This document shows, piece after piece, positions 31,793 to 41,600 of a stretch of DNA of 46,028 nt. Position numbers and translations under genes: made by a program. The notes beneath the pieces are model-generated. The model was not told where the DNA came from and did not search any database. It saw nothing but the letters and a program-made list of their open reading frames with translations. This stretch comes from Lachnospiraceae bacterium (GTDB lineage Bacteria > Bacillota > Clostridia > Lachnospirales > Lachnospiraceae), in contig JAAWJI010000034.1 in the NCBI GenBank assembly GCA_022796795.1, positions 1 to 46,028 on the forward strand. Reading direction: 5' to 3'. Positions within the stretch are counted from its first letter, which is position 1. Every line of letters begins with the position of its first letter.

Positions 31793-32839
31793 TTAATTCT
31801 GCAAAAGCCGTGTAGCGCACACGGGGCTGCGGTAGTATGCATTGGAAATAATAATGCCTGTCCGTTCGTTGCTGGCATGTACCACCCGGCCTCCGCCAAT
31901 GTAGATAGCTACATGGTTAATTCTTCTGCCGTTTCCGTAGAAGATCAGGTCTCCCGGCTGCGCCTCTGACACGTTAATGCGCGTACCACAGTTTGCCTGA
32001 GCCACAGAGGAGTGGGGAAGGGATACCCCGTAATTGCGGAATACGGATAACACAAAGCCGGAACAGTCCGCGCCGTTTGTCAGGCTTGTGCCGCCCCATA
32101 CATAGCGGTTACCCACATACTGCTTGGCAAACTCACACAGCGCGATGCGCACATCCGTCACGCCCTCGCCGTACAGGGCCTCTGTGATGGTCAGGGCTGT
32201 CTTCAGCTCGTTGTTTACAGTCACATACTCGGAAGCCACATAGCCTTCCTCACCGTCAATGTCCACTTTGACCCAGTCACCCATATCTTCCATGACCAGA
32301 AGCTCTTCCCCGGAGGGAACCATGGTCCAGTAATCCGCTTCTGTGCTGGGCTCCATGCGCACATACAGAGCGTCCGCGTCCACATAAGCCACAGTCTGTC
32401 CCAACTCCAAGGCCTTGTCCACAGCCTCCTGGCCGGTTACCAGATACTCAGACTTTACATATCCTTCCACTTCGCCGGAAGTAATGTAGGCCCACTCGCC
32501 TTCCACCCACTCCACATTGCAGGCGGAATCATTGCGCATCTTACCTACCAGCTTATAATCTGTGCCAGCTCCCGAGCGGATATTCAGATTGTCATCCACG
32601 CTGGAGATGGCGATATTGGTGTAGCCCTCCAGAGGGGTTCCCACCCACAGGGTCTCCGAAGCAACCTTCTTTACATCCTCCACAGAAACCTCATCCTGCA
32701 CCAGGCTGTCGGCGATTCCCGCTGACAGGCTTTCCCCCAGCTCTCCGCCGATGCCGCCTGCAGCGTAAACCTGCAGATTCAGGCTGGCCGCCATGGCAAG
32801 ACTCAGTACCGCTCCTGTGATCCGAACATATTTATTCAT
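31793..32839 (-). CDS. secreted SH3-domain NlpC/P60 peptidoglycan hydrolase
   Basis: A 348-residue cell-wall endopeptidase. A signal peptide (ITGAVLSLAMAASLNLQVYA) is followed by two or three bacterial SH3 domains (about residues 70-130 with NIRSGAGTDYKLVGKM and 150-210 with LYVRMEPSTEADYW). The C-terminal NlpC/P60 domain has the catalytic Cys in GADCSGFVLSVF, His in INHVAIYIGG and a third residue in VVHASN. It likely cuts D-glutamyl-diamino acid bonds in stem peptides. ATG 32839 follows GGAGG by 6 bases. Its leader carries three WalR-like half-sites, and a terminator follows, so it is a single-gene unit. Confidence 0.93.
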   Translation of the reverse strand: MNKYVRITGAVLSLAMAASLNLQVYAAGGIGGELGESLSAGIADSLVQDEVSVEDVKKVASETLWVGTPLEGYTNIAISSVDDNLNIRSGAGTDYKLVGKMRNDSACNVEWVEGEWAYITSGEVEGYVKSEYLVTGQEAVDKALELGQTVAYVDADALYVRMEPSTEADYWTMVPSGEELLVMEDMGDWVKVDIDGEEGYVASEYVTVNNELKTALTITEALYGEGVTDVRIALCEFAKQYVGNRYVWGGTSLTNGADCSGFVLSVFRNYGVSLPHSSVAQANCGTRINVSEAQPGDLIFYGNGRRINHVAIYIGGGRVVHASNERTGIIISNAYYRSPVCATRLLQN

Positions 32840-32867
32840 AAAAAACCTCCACAATGCCCTCTTATTT

Positions 32868-32923
32868 ATTACAGATTTGTTACATTCCTGTTACATACTA
32901 TAACAAATAAGAGAGCTTGTCAA
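32868..32923 (-). promoter_or_regulatory. promoter region with three WalR-like half-sites
   Basis: On the minus strand TGTAAC, TGTAAC and TGTAAT occur at 32890-32895, 32879-32884 and 32868-32873, each exactly 11 bases apart. This fits the WalR (YycF) consensus TGTWAH-N5-TGTWAH. TTGACA lies at 32918-32923 with TATAGT (32897-32902) after a short 15-base spacer, immediately upstream. A CTCTTATTT/AAATAAGAG inverted repeat brackets the sites (32859-32913). Confidence 0.6.
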
Positions 32924-33022
32924 GGCATTTCGACACAGATCTTCATTTTTTCTTAATTATTTGTTTTCACACAGAGATCTTGTATACCCAGACTATAGCT
33001 AAAAACCCTGGCCTTGATCTTC

Positions 33023-33514
33023 CTAAAAGCTTCTGTGCTGAAGGAGGCTCAAGGCCTCCCCATCCCACAGCTCCACCCCAATGGATTCCCCCAGCTCCCT
33101 GGCTGAACGGGTAAAGCTGCTGTCAGTGAGCACCACCGGCACATCGCATCCGTAATACTCCGCCCCCGCATAGGCCTCCTGGACAGCTTTGTTGGAAATC
33201 TTTCCTGTGTAATGCTTGCACTGAATGGCGTAGCTTGTGCCGTCCCGTTCTGCCAGAATATCCACTCCCTGATCCCCACTGCTGCGGGTGACCTGCACAT
33301 GGCGAAAACCATTTTTTTCCAGAAGCCTGGCCGCGTACTCCTCAAACTCCCAGCCGTCCATGCGCCCCAAGTCCGCATGCCAGAAGGCCCAGCTTCCGGA
33401 AAACCGGGAAAGGCACCAGGACAGGATCCGCAGCAGAAGCTTTACCGGCCAGAATAAAATCCGCAGCAAAAGCAGCGTTGGCCATACCGCCAGGTAGTAA
33501 AAAATCCGCAACAT
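33023..33514 (-). CDS. membrane-anchored Mrr-like restriction endonuclease domain protein
   Basis: A 163-residue protein. The N-terminal 45 residues are strongly hydrophobic with Arg/Trp (YYLAVWPTLLLLRILFWP, VKLLLRILSWCL), probably one or two membrane segments. An Mrr_cat domain follows (DGWEFEEYAARLLEKNGF) with the PD-(D/E)xK residues in GDQGVDILAE and AIQCKHY. The stand-alone, membrane-tethered form is found in many Firmicutes; the target is unknown. It starts 7 bases after the Na/Pi cotransporter stop. ATG 33514 has a GGAGG only one base away, so an in-frame TTG three bases later is possible. It is coupled to the transporter gene in one transcript. Confidence 0.75.
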   Translation of the reverse strand: MLRIFYYLAVWPTLLLLRILFWPVKLLLRILSWCLSRFSGSWAFWHADLGRMDGWEFEEYAARLLEKNGFRHVQVTRSSGDQGVDILAERDGTSYAIQCKHYTGKISNKAVQEAYAGAEYYGCDVPVVLTDSSFTRSARELGESIGVELWDGEALSLLQHRSF

Positions 33515-33521
33515 TCCTCCA

Positions 33522-35141
33522 TTACTCCTCCAGAATAGCAAAGGCAATATTGGTAGCATGGTCCGCCACACGCTCCAGACCGGAGATCAGATCCGAGAAG
33601 ATCATACCGGCAGCAGGCGTACACTGATTTTTGGTAAGTCTGTTCACGTGGGACTGCTGCAGCTGCTTTTCCAGATGATCGATGGAATCCTCGATCTCCA
33701 CGATCTCCTCCACATGCTCCCGGTTATTGTGGGAGAAGGTATCCAGGGCGTACTGGAGAATCTTGTTTACCGGCTCCATGATCTCACCCAGCTCGTGAAT
33801 AGCCTCCTTGCTGAAATTCACATTCTCCTCTATCCGCTGCCTGGCCGCATCCGCCACATTCTCCGCATGGTCTCCAATGCGCTCAATATCGTTTACCACA
33901 TGGAAAAGGCCGCCGATATTCTTGGCATCCTCCACTGGCAGAGTGGTCTGATTGATCTTTACCAGGTAATCCGTAATGGCATGGTTGAGGAAATTAATAT
34001 ATTCCTCCACCTGATAAACCTGGGCAATATCCTCCTCGTCCAGAGTAATCAGGGAATTCATAGCCCGATTCAGATTGGTATACGCCAGCTGTCCCATGTG
34101 CTCCAGCTCTTTGGTAACCTCCACCACTGCCGTGGCAGGGGAAAAGACATTTTTGGCTCCAATGTACAACAGCTCGAAATCCTTTTCCTCGTCTCCCTCG
34201 CTTCCCGGCACCAGCAGATAGGTAAGCTTGACAATCCCTCCGGCAAAGGGGAACAGCACCACCACCTGGAAGATCTTAAAGATGGTGTGGGTATTAGCCA
34301 CAGCCCGTCCCATATTTCCGCCGGAAATTCCCAGGAAAAAGGCCTCCATCCAGTCGGACAGAAAAGGAATCAGCACCATCATCAACAGCGTGCCCAGAAC
34401 ATTGAAGAGAAAATGAATCAGAGCCGCCCGCTTGGCATCCTTCTTGCCGCTTAAGCTTGCCAGAAGAGCCGAAGTACAGGCGCCGATATTACAGCCCAGA
34501 ATCACATAAAAACAAATTCCCAGGCCCAGAAGTCCCTGCTGGGCCATTAAGAGGAGAATACTGACCGTCACAGAAGAGCTCTGCACAATAGCCGTAATCA
34601 AAAATCCCATAAACACAGCCAGCACCGGATTCTCCAGAGAGCTCAGGGCATCCACAATCAGAGACGACTCCCGAAGAGAGGACATGCTGCTGGACATGGT
34701 GGACAATCCCATAAACAGGATTCCGAAGCCCAAAACCACCTCTCCCACCTTCTTGACCATGGGCTTTTTGCAGAACATGACCATAATGACGCCAGCCATG
34801 AGAAACAGGGGCGCCACCTCAGACAGATTAAAGGCTACCAGCTGTGAGGTAATGGTGGTACCAATATTGGCGCCCATAATCACGCCGGCCGCCTGGTACA
34901 ATGTCATGAGGCCGGAGTTCACAAAACTGACTACCATCACTGTGGTGGCGCTGGACGACTGTATAATAGCGCAGAACACCATACCTACCAGAGTTCCCAC
35001 AAACCTGTTTTTGGTAAAAAATTCCAGTATTCCGCGCATCTTTGCCCCTGCGGCTTTTTCCAGTCCATCGCTCATAAGCTTCATGCCGTACAGAAACAGT
35101 CCCAGTCCGCCTAACAGTCCCAGAATAATGCTTATATCCAT
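33522..35141 (-). CDS. Na/Pi cotransporter family protein with C-terminal PhoU domain
   Basis: A 539-residue membrane protein. Two inverted Na_Pi_cotrans repeats carry the QSSS motifs: AIIQSSSATTVMVV and AIVQSSSVTVSILL. The opening GLLGGLGLFLYGMKLMSDGL is family-typical. A soluble PhoU-like domain (last 200 residues, ENVADAARQRIEENVNFS, IEDSIDHLEKQLQQSHVNRL) may bind metal clusters and gate transport. It imports phosphate with Na+. GAAGGAG lies upstream of ATG 35141. It follows ribF by 66 bases and precedes the Mrr-like gene. Confidence 0.92.
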   Translation of the reverse strand: MDISIILGLLGGLGLFLYGMKLMSDGLEKAAGAKMRGILEFFTKNRFVGTLVGMVFCAIIQSSSATTVMVVSFVNSGLMTLYQAAGVIMGANIGTTITSQLVAFNLSEVAPLFLMAGVIMVMFCKKPMVKKVGEVVLGFGILFMGLSTMSSSMSSLRESSLIVDALSSLENPVLAVFMGFLITAIVQSSSVTVSILLLMAQQGLLGLGICFYVILGCNIGACTSALLASLSGKKDAKRAALIHFLFNVLGTLLMMVLIPFLSDWMEAFFLGISGGNMGRAVANTHTIFKIFQVVVLFPFAGGIVKLTYLLVPGSEGDEEKDFELLYIGAKNVFSPATAVVEVTKELEHMGQLAYTNLNRAMNSLITLDEEDIAQVYQVEEYINFLNHAITDYLVKINQTTLPVEDAKNIGGLFHVVNDIERIGDHAENVADAARQRIEENVNFSKEAIHELGEIMEPVNKILQYALDTFSHNNREHVEEIVEIEDSIDHLEKQLQQSHVNRLTKNQCTPAAGMIFSDLISGLERVADHATNIAFAILEE

Positions 35142-35207
35142 GCTTTCCTTTTTCTCCTTCGTTCTCCCTCCGGACCGTCCGCCCCATACGTTGCCAGACA
35201 GTCCCTC

Positions 35208-36173
35208 TTACGCTTCGTCACTTAATACTTTAATATACTTTTCTTCTTCTGACAAGACGCTAATTTTTACAGGCGTCTCGTTCCGAAACCAGTTCCTGCC
35301 CCAAATTTCATCCCGCTCCAGCTGATCTTTCAGGTCCCGCAGGGAATCAAACCGGCGCTCCGGCCGCTCAAAGGCATGGAATCTTACTGTAACCTCCCTG
35401 CCGTACAGATCCTTGTCCACATCAAACAGATAGGTTTCCACTCCCTTCAGGTGCTCGCCTCCCACGGTGGGCTTATAGCCGATATTGGTAATCCCCGGAA
35501 ACTCCTGCCCCTCCAGGAAGGTGCAGGTGGCGTAAACTCCATTGGGCGGCAGAAGCTTGCCAGCATCCGGCAGAAGGTTGATGGTGGGCATTCCCAGGGT
35601 ACGGCCCACGGCCCGTCCGTGAATTACTTGGCCCGTAACACTGTAGGAATATCCCAGAAGACGGTTTACCAGAGGGATATTTCCCTTTTCCAGCTCCTCC
35701 CGGATAAAAGTGCTGCTGATATCCCGGCCTCCGTACTGGGCCTTTTCCACCACTTCTACCTGATACCCGTATTGGGGAGCCAGCTTTTCCAGCAGCCGGT
35801 ACTCTCCCTTTCTCTGGTAGCCAAAGCGAAAATCTGTGCCTACAGCCAGATATGCCCCCCGAAGCTGCTCCTTTAGTATCCGGCGTATAAATTCCTCCGG
35901 CTCCATATGGGCAAGCTCCGGCACAAAGGGGCACTCCAAAAGTACGTCCGCTCCCTGCTCCTCCAGCATCCGCCGTCTCTCCTCAGGGAGCATAAGTCCC
36001 TGGGTCCTCCCAAAGTCAAAGGCCACAATCACGGAGGTCATGCCCTCTGCCTGTCTTTTCTCCACCCGGGAGAGCAAAAGCTGATGCCCCTGGTGCAGTC
36101 CGTCAAACTTGCCCAAAGTAATTGCCGACGGCCCCTCCAGATGAAAATCCATGGTTCCCTTTATCACTCTCAT
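35208..36173 (-). CDS. ribF: bifunctional riboflavin kinase / FAD synthetase
   Basis: A 321-residue enzyme making FMN from riboflavin and FAD from FMN. The N-terminal adenylyltransferase has the H-x-G-H-like motif in LGKFDGLHQGHQLLL, plus YLAVGTDFRFGYQRKG and ISSTFIREELEKGN. The C-terminal kinase has GRAVGRTLGMPTINLLP, NGVYAT, TNIGYKPTVGG and VETYLFD. It begins 2 bases after the truB stop and so is tightly linked, as in many Firmicutes. Confidence 0.96.
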   Translation of the reverse strand: MRVIKGTMDFHLEGPSAITLGKFDGLHQGHQLLLSRVEKRQAEGMTSVIVAFDFGRTQGLMLPEERRRMLEEQGADVLLECPFVPELAHMEPEEFIRRILKEQLRGAYLAVGTDFRFGYQRKGEYRLLEKLAPQYGYQVEVVEKAQYGGRDISSTFIREELEKGNIPLVNRLLGYSYSVTGQVIHGRAVGRTLGMPTINLLPDAGKLLPPNGVYATCTFLEGQEFPGITNIGYKPTVGGEHLKGVETYLFDVDKDLYGREVTVRFHAFERPERRFDSLRDLKDQLERDEIWGRNWFRNETPVKISVLSEEEKYIKVLSDEA

Positions 36174-36175
36174 CC

Positions 36176-37195
36176 CTATGAATCTCTCTCCAAAAACATT
36201 TTCACCGGCTTATAAAGCCCTTTCTCCGGTATCCAGGCGTAAATCCCCACAAAATGCCTGCGGGAGTCATAAACCAGCACCTGATCCGTCCTAGTCTCCT
36301 CCCATTCCTTTCCACCTTCCTGTGTCTTGGAATCCCAAGACGTTTCCCTGTTAGACAAAGACCAGCTCCTTCCACTGACAGGCTCCTTGGACGCTGGCAC
36401 ATTTCCTGCGGGCAAAAATTCCTCCACCAGCCCCTTCGGAAAAGGATTGCCATTGTACAAAGGCTTGTCCCCCTCCTCCTTCAGCACCATGCGCCCACGC
36501 CCGGGAAACAGGGCGTCCACCGGCCAAAGCCCCTGACCAAGGCGCTGCTCCTTTTCCAGAGCCGCCACCTGGGATAGCCTCAGGCTCTCCTCCACAGAGA
36601 AAAGCCCAACCCGGGTCCGCAAAAGCTTTTCCATACAGCCTCCACAGCCAAGCCGTTCTCCCATATCATGGCAGAGAGTCCGGATATAGGTGCCCTTGGA
36701 GCAGGTCACCCGAAACCGCACCCGGGGAAGCTCCATTTCCAGAATTTCAAGCTTTTCAATGTGAATGGGGCGGCTTTTGCGCTCCACCTCCCGCCCCTCC
36801 CGGGCCAGCTCATAAAGCTTTTTCCCCTCCACCTTCAGGGCGGAATACATGGGGGGAATCTGCTCCAAATCTCCCTGAAATTCCAACATGACCTGGCGCA
36901 CCTTTTCCTCCTCCACGGTTACTTTCTCCTCTGAGAGCGTCTCTCCTGTGGTATCCTGGGTGTCCGTGGTTCTTCCAAGAAGCAGCACTGCCTCATAGGT
37001 CTTGTCCCAGTCTGTGAGAAGATCGCAAAGCCTGGTTGCGTTTCCCAGACACACGGGAAGAACTCCCTCCGCTGCCGGATCGAGAGTTCCTGTATGTCCA
37101 ATCTTTTTCTGTTTTACAATGCCGCGAAGCTTTGCCACCACATCGTGAGAGGTAAAGCCCGCTTCTTTATAGATATTCAATACTCCGTTTATCAC
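36176..37195 (-). CDS. truB: tRNA pseudouridine-55 synthase
   Basis: A 339-residue synthase converting U55 of the tRNA T-loop to pseudouridine. It starts GVLNIYKEAGFTSHDVV and has the catalytic Asp39 in HTGTLDPAAEGVLPV, then DKTYEAVLLLGRTTDTQDTTG, IPPMYSALKVEGKKLYELAR and GTYIRTLCHDMG. The C-terminal PUA-like part holds an insertion of about 45 polar residues (around residues 255-300: SKEPVSGRSWSLSNRET, DSKTQEGGKEWEE) not expected in the family. ATG 37195 overlaps the nrnA stop by 4 bases. Confidence 0.95.
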   Translation of the reverse strand: MINGVLNIYKEAGFTSHDVVAKLRGIVKQKKIGHTGTLDPAAEGVLPVCLGNATRLCDLLTDWDKTYEAVLLLGRTTDTQDTTGETLSEEKVTVEEEKVRQVMLEFQGDLEQIPPMYSALKVEGKKLYELAREGREVERKSRPIHIEKLEILEMELPRVRFRVTCSKGTYIRTLCHDMGERLGCGGCMEKLLRTRVGLFSVEESLRLSQVAALEKEQRLGQGLWPVDALFPGRGRMVLKEEGDKPLYNGNPFPKGLVEEFLPAGNVPASKEPVSGRSWSLSNRETSWDSKTQEGGKEWEETRTDQVLVYDSRRHFVGIYAWIPEKGLYKPVKMFLERDS

Positions 37196-38169
37196 GTATG
37201 CTCCTGTTCCTCCAGGCGCTCCTTCAGCTGGTGATCCACGTGCAGCATCAGATTATTGACCACATCATAAAAACTGCCGTGCATGGTACATCCGGCTGCC
37301 CGCACATGACCGCCTCCGCCGAAATAGGCGGCGATCTGGCTCACGTCCACAAACCTCTTGGAGCGCAGGCTGGCCCGGTACTCATGGTTATCCGACTCAT
37401 AGAGGAAGATGGCCACTTCCACTCCCTCGGTTACCCGCAGCTGGCTCACAATCCCCTCCAGATCCTTGGAGGTCACGCCGTAAAACTCCATATCTCTTTT
37501 CAGAATCCGGCTCACAATGCATTTCCCGTCCAGCAAAAGGATGCTCTCCAGAATGGCCCGGCCCAGAATCTGATTCTGCACATAGGTCTTCTTGTAAAAG
37601 GTTTCCTCCACAATGCGGGAAAATTCAATTCCCTTTCCCATAAGCTTTCCCGCGATCTGCATGGTTTTCTCCGAGGTACAGGCATACTGAAACACTCCTG
37701 TATCATGGATGATTCCCAGGTACAGGGCCTCGGCTACGGGCCTGGAAATTTTTTCCTCGTCCAGAATCCCGTACACCAGCTCACAGGTGGAGCTGGCCTC
37801 CGGCACAATGTAATTTATATCCCCATATCCCTGATTGCTGATATGATGATCCACACAGATGGTTTTCCCTGCCCGGTCAAAGCAGGAAACCGCAGCTCCC
37901 AGCCTGGCCTTATCCCCGCAGTCCAGGGCAAGAAACAGATCTGCTGGTTCTTCGTTTTCTTGGGCCGGACGGACCGTATCCGCATACTTCAAAAACCCAA
38001 AGGACTTGGCAAAGGGCTCCAGGTATACCTGCACCTGAATCTCGGGAAACTGCTCCCGAATATAATTGCAAACTGCGAGACAGGATCCCACACAGTCTCC
38101 ATCCGGGCGTATATGCCCGGCAACGGCCACTGTGCGGATACCCTTAAGTTCCTCTGTCAAATGAATCAT
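37192..38169 (-). CDS. nrnA: DHH-family nanoRNase / pAp phosphatase
   Basis: A 325-residue DHH/DHHA1 phosphoesterase that degrades short RNA oligomers and dephosphorylates 3'-phosphoadenosine 5'-phosphate. Motifs: GHIRPDGDCVGSCLAV (I), ALDCGD (II), CVDHHISNQGYGDINYI (III, the DHH), GIIHDTGVFQY (IV), and in DHHA1 the terminal GGGGHVRAAGCTM. It shares 4-base overlaps with rbfA before it and truB after it, a standard arrangement in Firmicutes. Confidence 0.94.
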   Translation of the reverse strand: MIHLTEELKGIRTVAVAGHIRPDGDCVGSCLAVCNYIREQFPEIQVQVYLEPFAKSFGFLKYADTVRPAQENEEPADLFLALDCGDKARLGAAVSCFDRAGKTICVDHHISNQGYGDINYIVPEASSTCELVYGILDEEKISRPVAEALYLGIIHDTGVFQYACTSEKTMQIAGKLMGKGIEFSRIVEETFYKKTYVQNQILGRAILESILLLDGKCIVSRILKRDMEFYGVTSKDLEGIVSQLRVTEGVEVAIFLYESDNHEYRASLRSKRFVDVSQIAAYFGGGGHVRAAGCTMHGSFYDVVNNLMLHVDHQLKERLEEQEHT

Positions 38170-38585
38170 GCTTCCTCATTCCCTTCCATGATATCAGAAG
38201 CCTCCTGCTGCTCCCCGGAGGTTTCTTCTCCACGTTCCTGGTTTACGGTATCAATGAGCTTTGACATGGCTACGCCGTATGCGATAGACTGATCCAGAAT
38301 AAACCGGATCTCCGGCGTATTCCGCAGATTGATGGACTTGGCCAGGGCCCGTCGGATATATCCTTCTGCACTGCGAAGTCCCGCTATGGTATTCTCCTGG
38401 GCCTCTTCGTCTCCCAGAACGCTGATATAAGCTTTGGCGCTCTTCAGGTCCGGAGCCACCTCTACGGAAACCACGGAGGTCATGGGGTGAATCCGCGGAT
38501 CCTTGATCTCTCCCCGAATAATCTGGGACAGCTCCCGCAAAACCTCATTGTTGATCCTCGTATTCTTTATGCTGTTTTTTCTCAT
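38166..38585 (-). CDS. rbfA: 30S ribosome-binding factor A
   Basis: A 139-residue KH-fold factor that assists late 30S maturation and cold adaptation. Family signatures: INNEVLRELSQIIRGEIKDPRI, TSVVSVEVAPDLKSAKAYIS and RNTPEIRFILDQSI. A polar acidic tail (about 20 residues, NQERGEETSGEQQEASD) extends past the core. It begins 16 bases after the infB stop and overlaps nrnA. Confidence 0.95.
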   Translation of the reverse strand: MRKNSIKNTRINNEVLRELSQIIRGEIKDPRIHPMTSVVSVEVAPDLKSAKAYISVLGDEEAQENTIAGLRSAEGYIRRALAKSINLRNTPEIRFILDQSIAYGVAMSKLIDTVNQERGEETSGEQQEASDIMEGNEEA

Positions 38586-38601
38586 TTATGACTCTTTCCT
38601 C

Positions 38602-41600
38602 CTATCGGGGAACCTCCACCATAGTGTAGGCTTCCACAATGTCCAGCTCCTGCAGGTCGTTAAATTTCTCAAATACCAGACCGCACTCATATCCGGCCCG
38701 TACTTCCTTCACATCATCCTTAAACCGCTTCAGGGAAGCCAGCGCTCCATCGAAGATCTGCTCTCCCTCCCGGGTAATCCGGCAGGAGCAGTTGCGCTGG
38801 AACACACCGTCCAGCACATAGGCGCCTGCAATGGTTCCCACGCCGGACGCCTTGAAGAGCTGACGTACCTCTGCGTGACCCAGAATCTTTTCCTCGAATA
38901 CCGGATCCAGCATCCCCTTCATGGCCGCCTCCACATCGTTGATGGCATCGTAGATCACCCGATACAGTCTCAGGTCTACTTTCTCCCGCTCGGCAATCTC
39001 CTTGGCTGTGGCGTCAGGCCGCACATTGAAGCCGATGATGATCGCATTGGAGGCGGAAGCCAGGTTCACATCGGACTCGTTGATGGCTCCCACGCCGCCG
39101 TGGACAATCTTTACCACTACTTCCTCGTTGGACAGCTTTAAGAGACTTTGCTTTACCGCCTCCACAGAACCCTGCACATCCGCCTTCACAATAATATTCA
39201 ATTCCTTCAGATTTCCCGACTGAATCTGCGAATACAGATCGTCCAGGGACATCTTAAGCTTAGTATCCTCCAGAAGCTTCTCCCGGCTCTCCTTGATATA
39301 GGTCTCCGCAAAGGCCCGGGCTTCTTTCTCGGAAGCAGGAGACACAAAGATCTCTCCGGCCTTGGGCACGTCGGACAATCCTAAGATCTCCACAGGCTGA
39401 GAAGGACCTGCCTCCTTCACCCGGCGTCCGTTGTCATCCATCATTGCCCGCACCTTGCCGTAGCAGGAACCCACGGCAATGGGATCGCCTACATGCAGGG
39501 TACCCTTCTGTACCAACACTGTAGCCACAGAACCCTTGCCCTTATCCAACTCTGCCTCAATCACAAGGCCTCTGGCGCTCCGGTTGGGGTTGGCCTTCAG
39601 CTCCAGCATTTCCGCGGTCAACAGAATCATCTCCAGAAGCTGGTCGATACCCTCGTGGCTGTGGGCGGATACAGGCACGCAAACCGTGCTGCCGCCCCAC
39701 TCCTCAGGAACCAGCTCATGCTCCATGAGCTCCTGCTTCACCCGATCCACATTGGCGCTGGGCTTATCTACTTTATTGATTGCTACAATAATCTCAATTC
39801 CTGCTGCCTTTGCATGGCTGATAGCCTCCACGGTCTGAGGCATCACGCCGTCGTCGGCAGCTACCACCAAGATAGCGATATCCGTAGAATTGGCACCCCG
39901 CATACGCATAGCCGTAAAAGCCTCGTGACCCGGCGTATCCAGGAAGGTAATTTTCTGCCCGTTGATCGTAACCACATAAGCACCGATATGCTGGGTAATG
40001 CCTCCAGCCTCCCGGTCAATCACATGGGTATCCCGAATGGCGTCCAGAAGGGAGGTCTTGCCGTGGTCTACATGACCCATGACACAGACAACCGGCGGCC
40101 TTGCCACCATTCCCTCTTCGCTCTCTTCCTGATCCTCCAGCATCTTGGCGATTACGTCCTCTTTTTCCTCCGGAACCGGATCAAAATTCATCTCCATCGC
40201 CAGCTCTCCGGCAGCCTCAAAATCCAGCTCGGAATTCAGGGTCACCATTTTGCCGGCCAGGAACAGCTTCTTAATCAAAACAGAGGGCTGAACTTTCATC
40301 TTCTCCGCCAGATCATGAATGCTGATCATCTCCGGAATCTCAATCACCTTCGGCGTATGATCTTCTTTCTTGGGCGCAGCCTGCACAGGCGCGCTGACAC
40401 CCTTGCCTCTGCCCTTCTGCCCAGACTTTCCACCCTGGGCAGTACGGCCGCCCTGGCCTCTCTGGCCGCCCTTGTTCCAGTCGTCATGGAACCGGCTCTT
40501 TTCCTTCTTGTCATCCCGATTCCTGTTCTCTACCCGGCGGTTCTCCGTCTTCCGGTTCTCCACCAGGGGAGCGGCCGGAATATCCATGGAGCGGCCGCCT
40601 CTTTGACCTCCCTGGCCTCTCTGGCCCTGCGGTCTGCGGTTGTCGCCATCCTTGTCAAAATCCTTACGGAATCCTCCGCCCTGGCCGTCACGGTTATAGG
40701 GACGCGCTCCACCCTGGCCATCACGGCTGTAGGGACGTGCTCCGCCCTGGCCGTCGCGGCTGTAGGGACGTGCTCCGCCCTGGCCGTCGCGGCTGTAGGG
40801 ACGGCCATTTCCCTGACCGTCACGGCGGGGGCCTCCCTGGCCGTCACGGCTGTAGGGACGGCCGCTTCCCTGACCATCACGGCTGTAAGGACGGCCATTT
40901 CCCTGGCCTCCCTGACCATCACGGCTGTAGGAACGGCCGCTTCCCTGACCGTCACGGCGGGGGCCTCCCTGACCATCACGGCTGTAGGGACGACCATTTC
41001 CCTGGCCTCCCTGGCCGTCACGGCGAGGGCCTCCCTGACCATCTCTGCCTGCCGGACGGGATACTCCCTGACTGTCGCGGCTTCCTACACGGGACATTCC
41101 CTGGTTTTCACGGCCTGCCGGACGGGACGCTCCCTGGCTTTCCTGCTCCTCCCGGCCTGCCGGGCGGGACGAATTCTCTGTCCTGGCGCTCTCCGACGCC
41201 GCAGGTCTTACACTGCTTTGCACATGCTCGGCTACCGGACTCTCCACAGTCTGAGGCTTTTTCGTCTCCTGGGGCTGCGCTGCCTGCACGGCCTGGGGTT
41301 TCTGCACGCTTGCTTCCTCTGTCACAGGCTTTTTTGGCGCTTCCTCCCGGGGCAAAGCCGCCGGGCTTACACTCTGTACCGGCGTCTTCTCCTTGATCTT
41401 CTCTGTCTCCGGCTTTGCTGTCCCAGCCTGAGCAGGACGGACCGGACGAACCGGAACACCAGGACGGGCAGACGCCTGGGATTTCGCCCCTTTGGGTCCC
41501 TTGCCGGCTCCGGCCCGTCTCTCCATGCGTGGGTCCTTAATACCAGTCTGGCTGTTGTGCACGTTATATACTGCTATAATCTTTTTCTTTTTATGGGGAA

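Noticed and set aside
34684..35325. 213-residue plus-strand frame
   Set aside because: It is antisense to the Na/Pi cotransporter, which has both QSSS motifs and a ribosome-binding site.
40655..41050. CRISPR-like regularly spaced repeats
   Set aside because: The repeats are direct, contiguous and in frame with IF-2. There are no unique spacers of uniform length and no cas genes.
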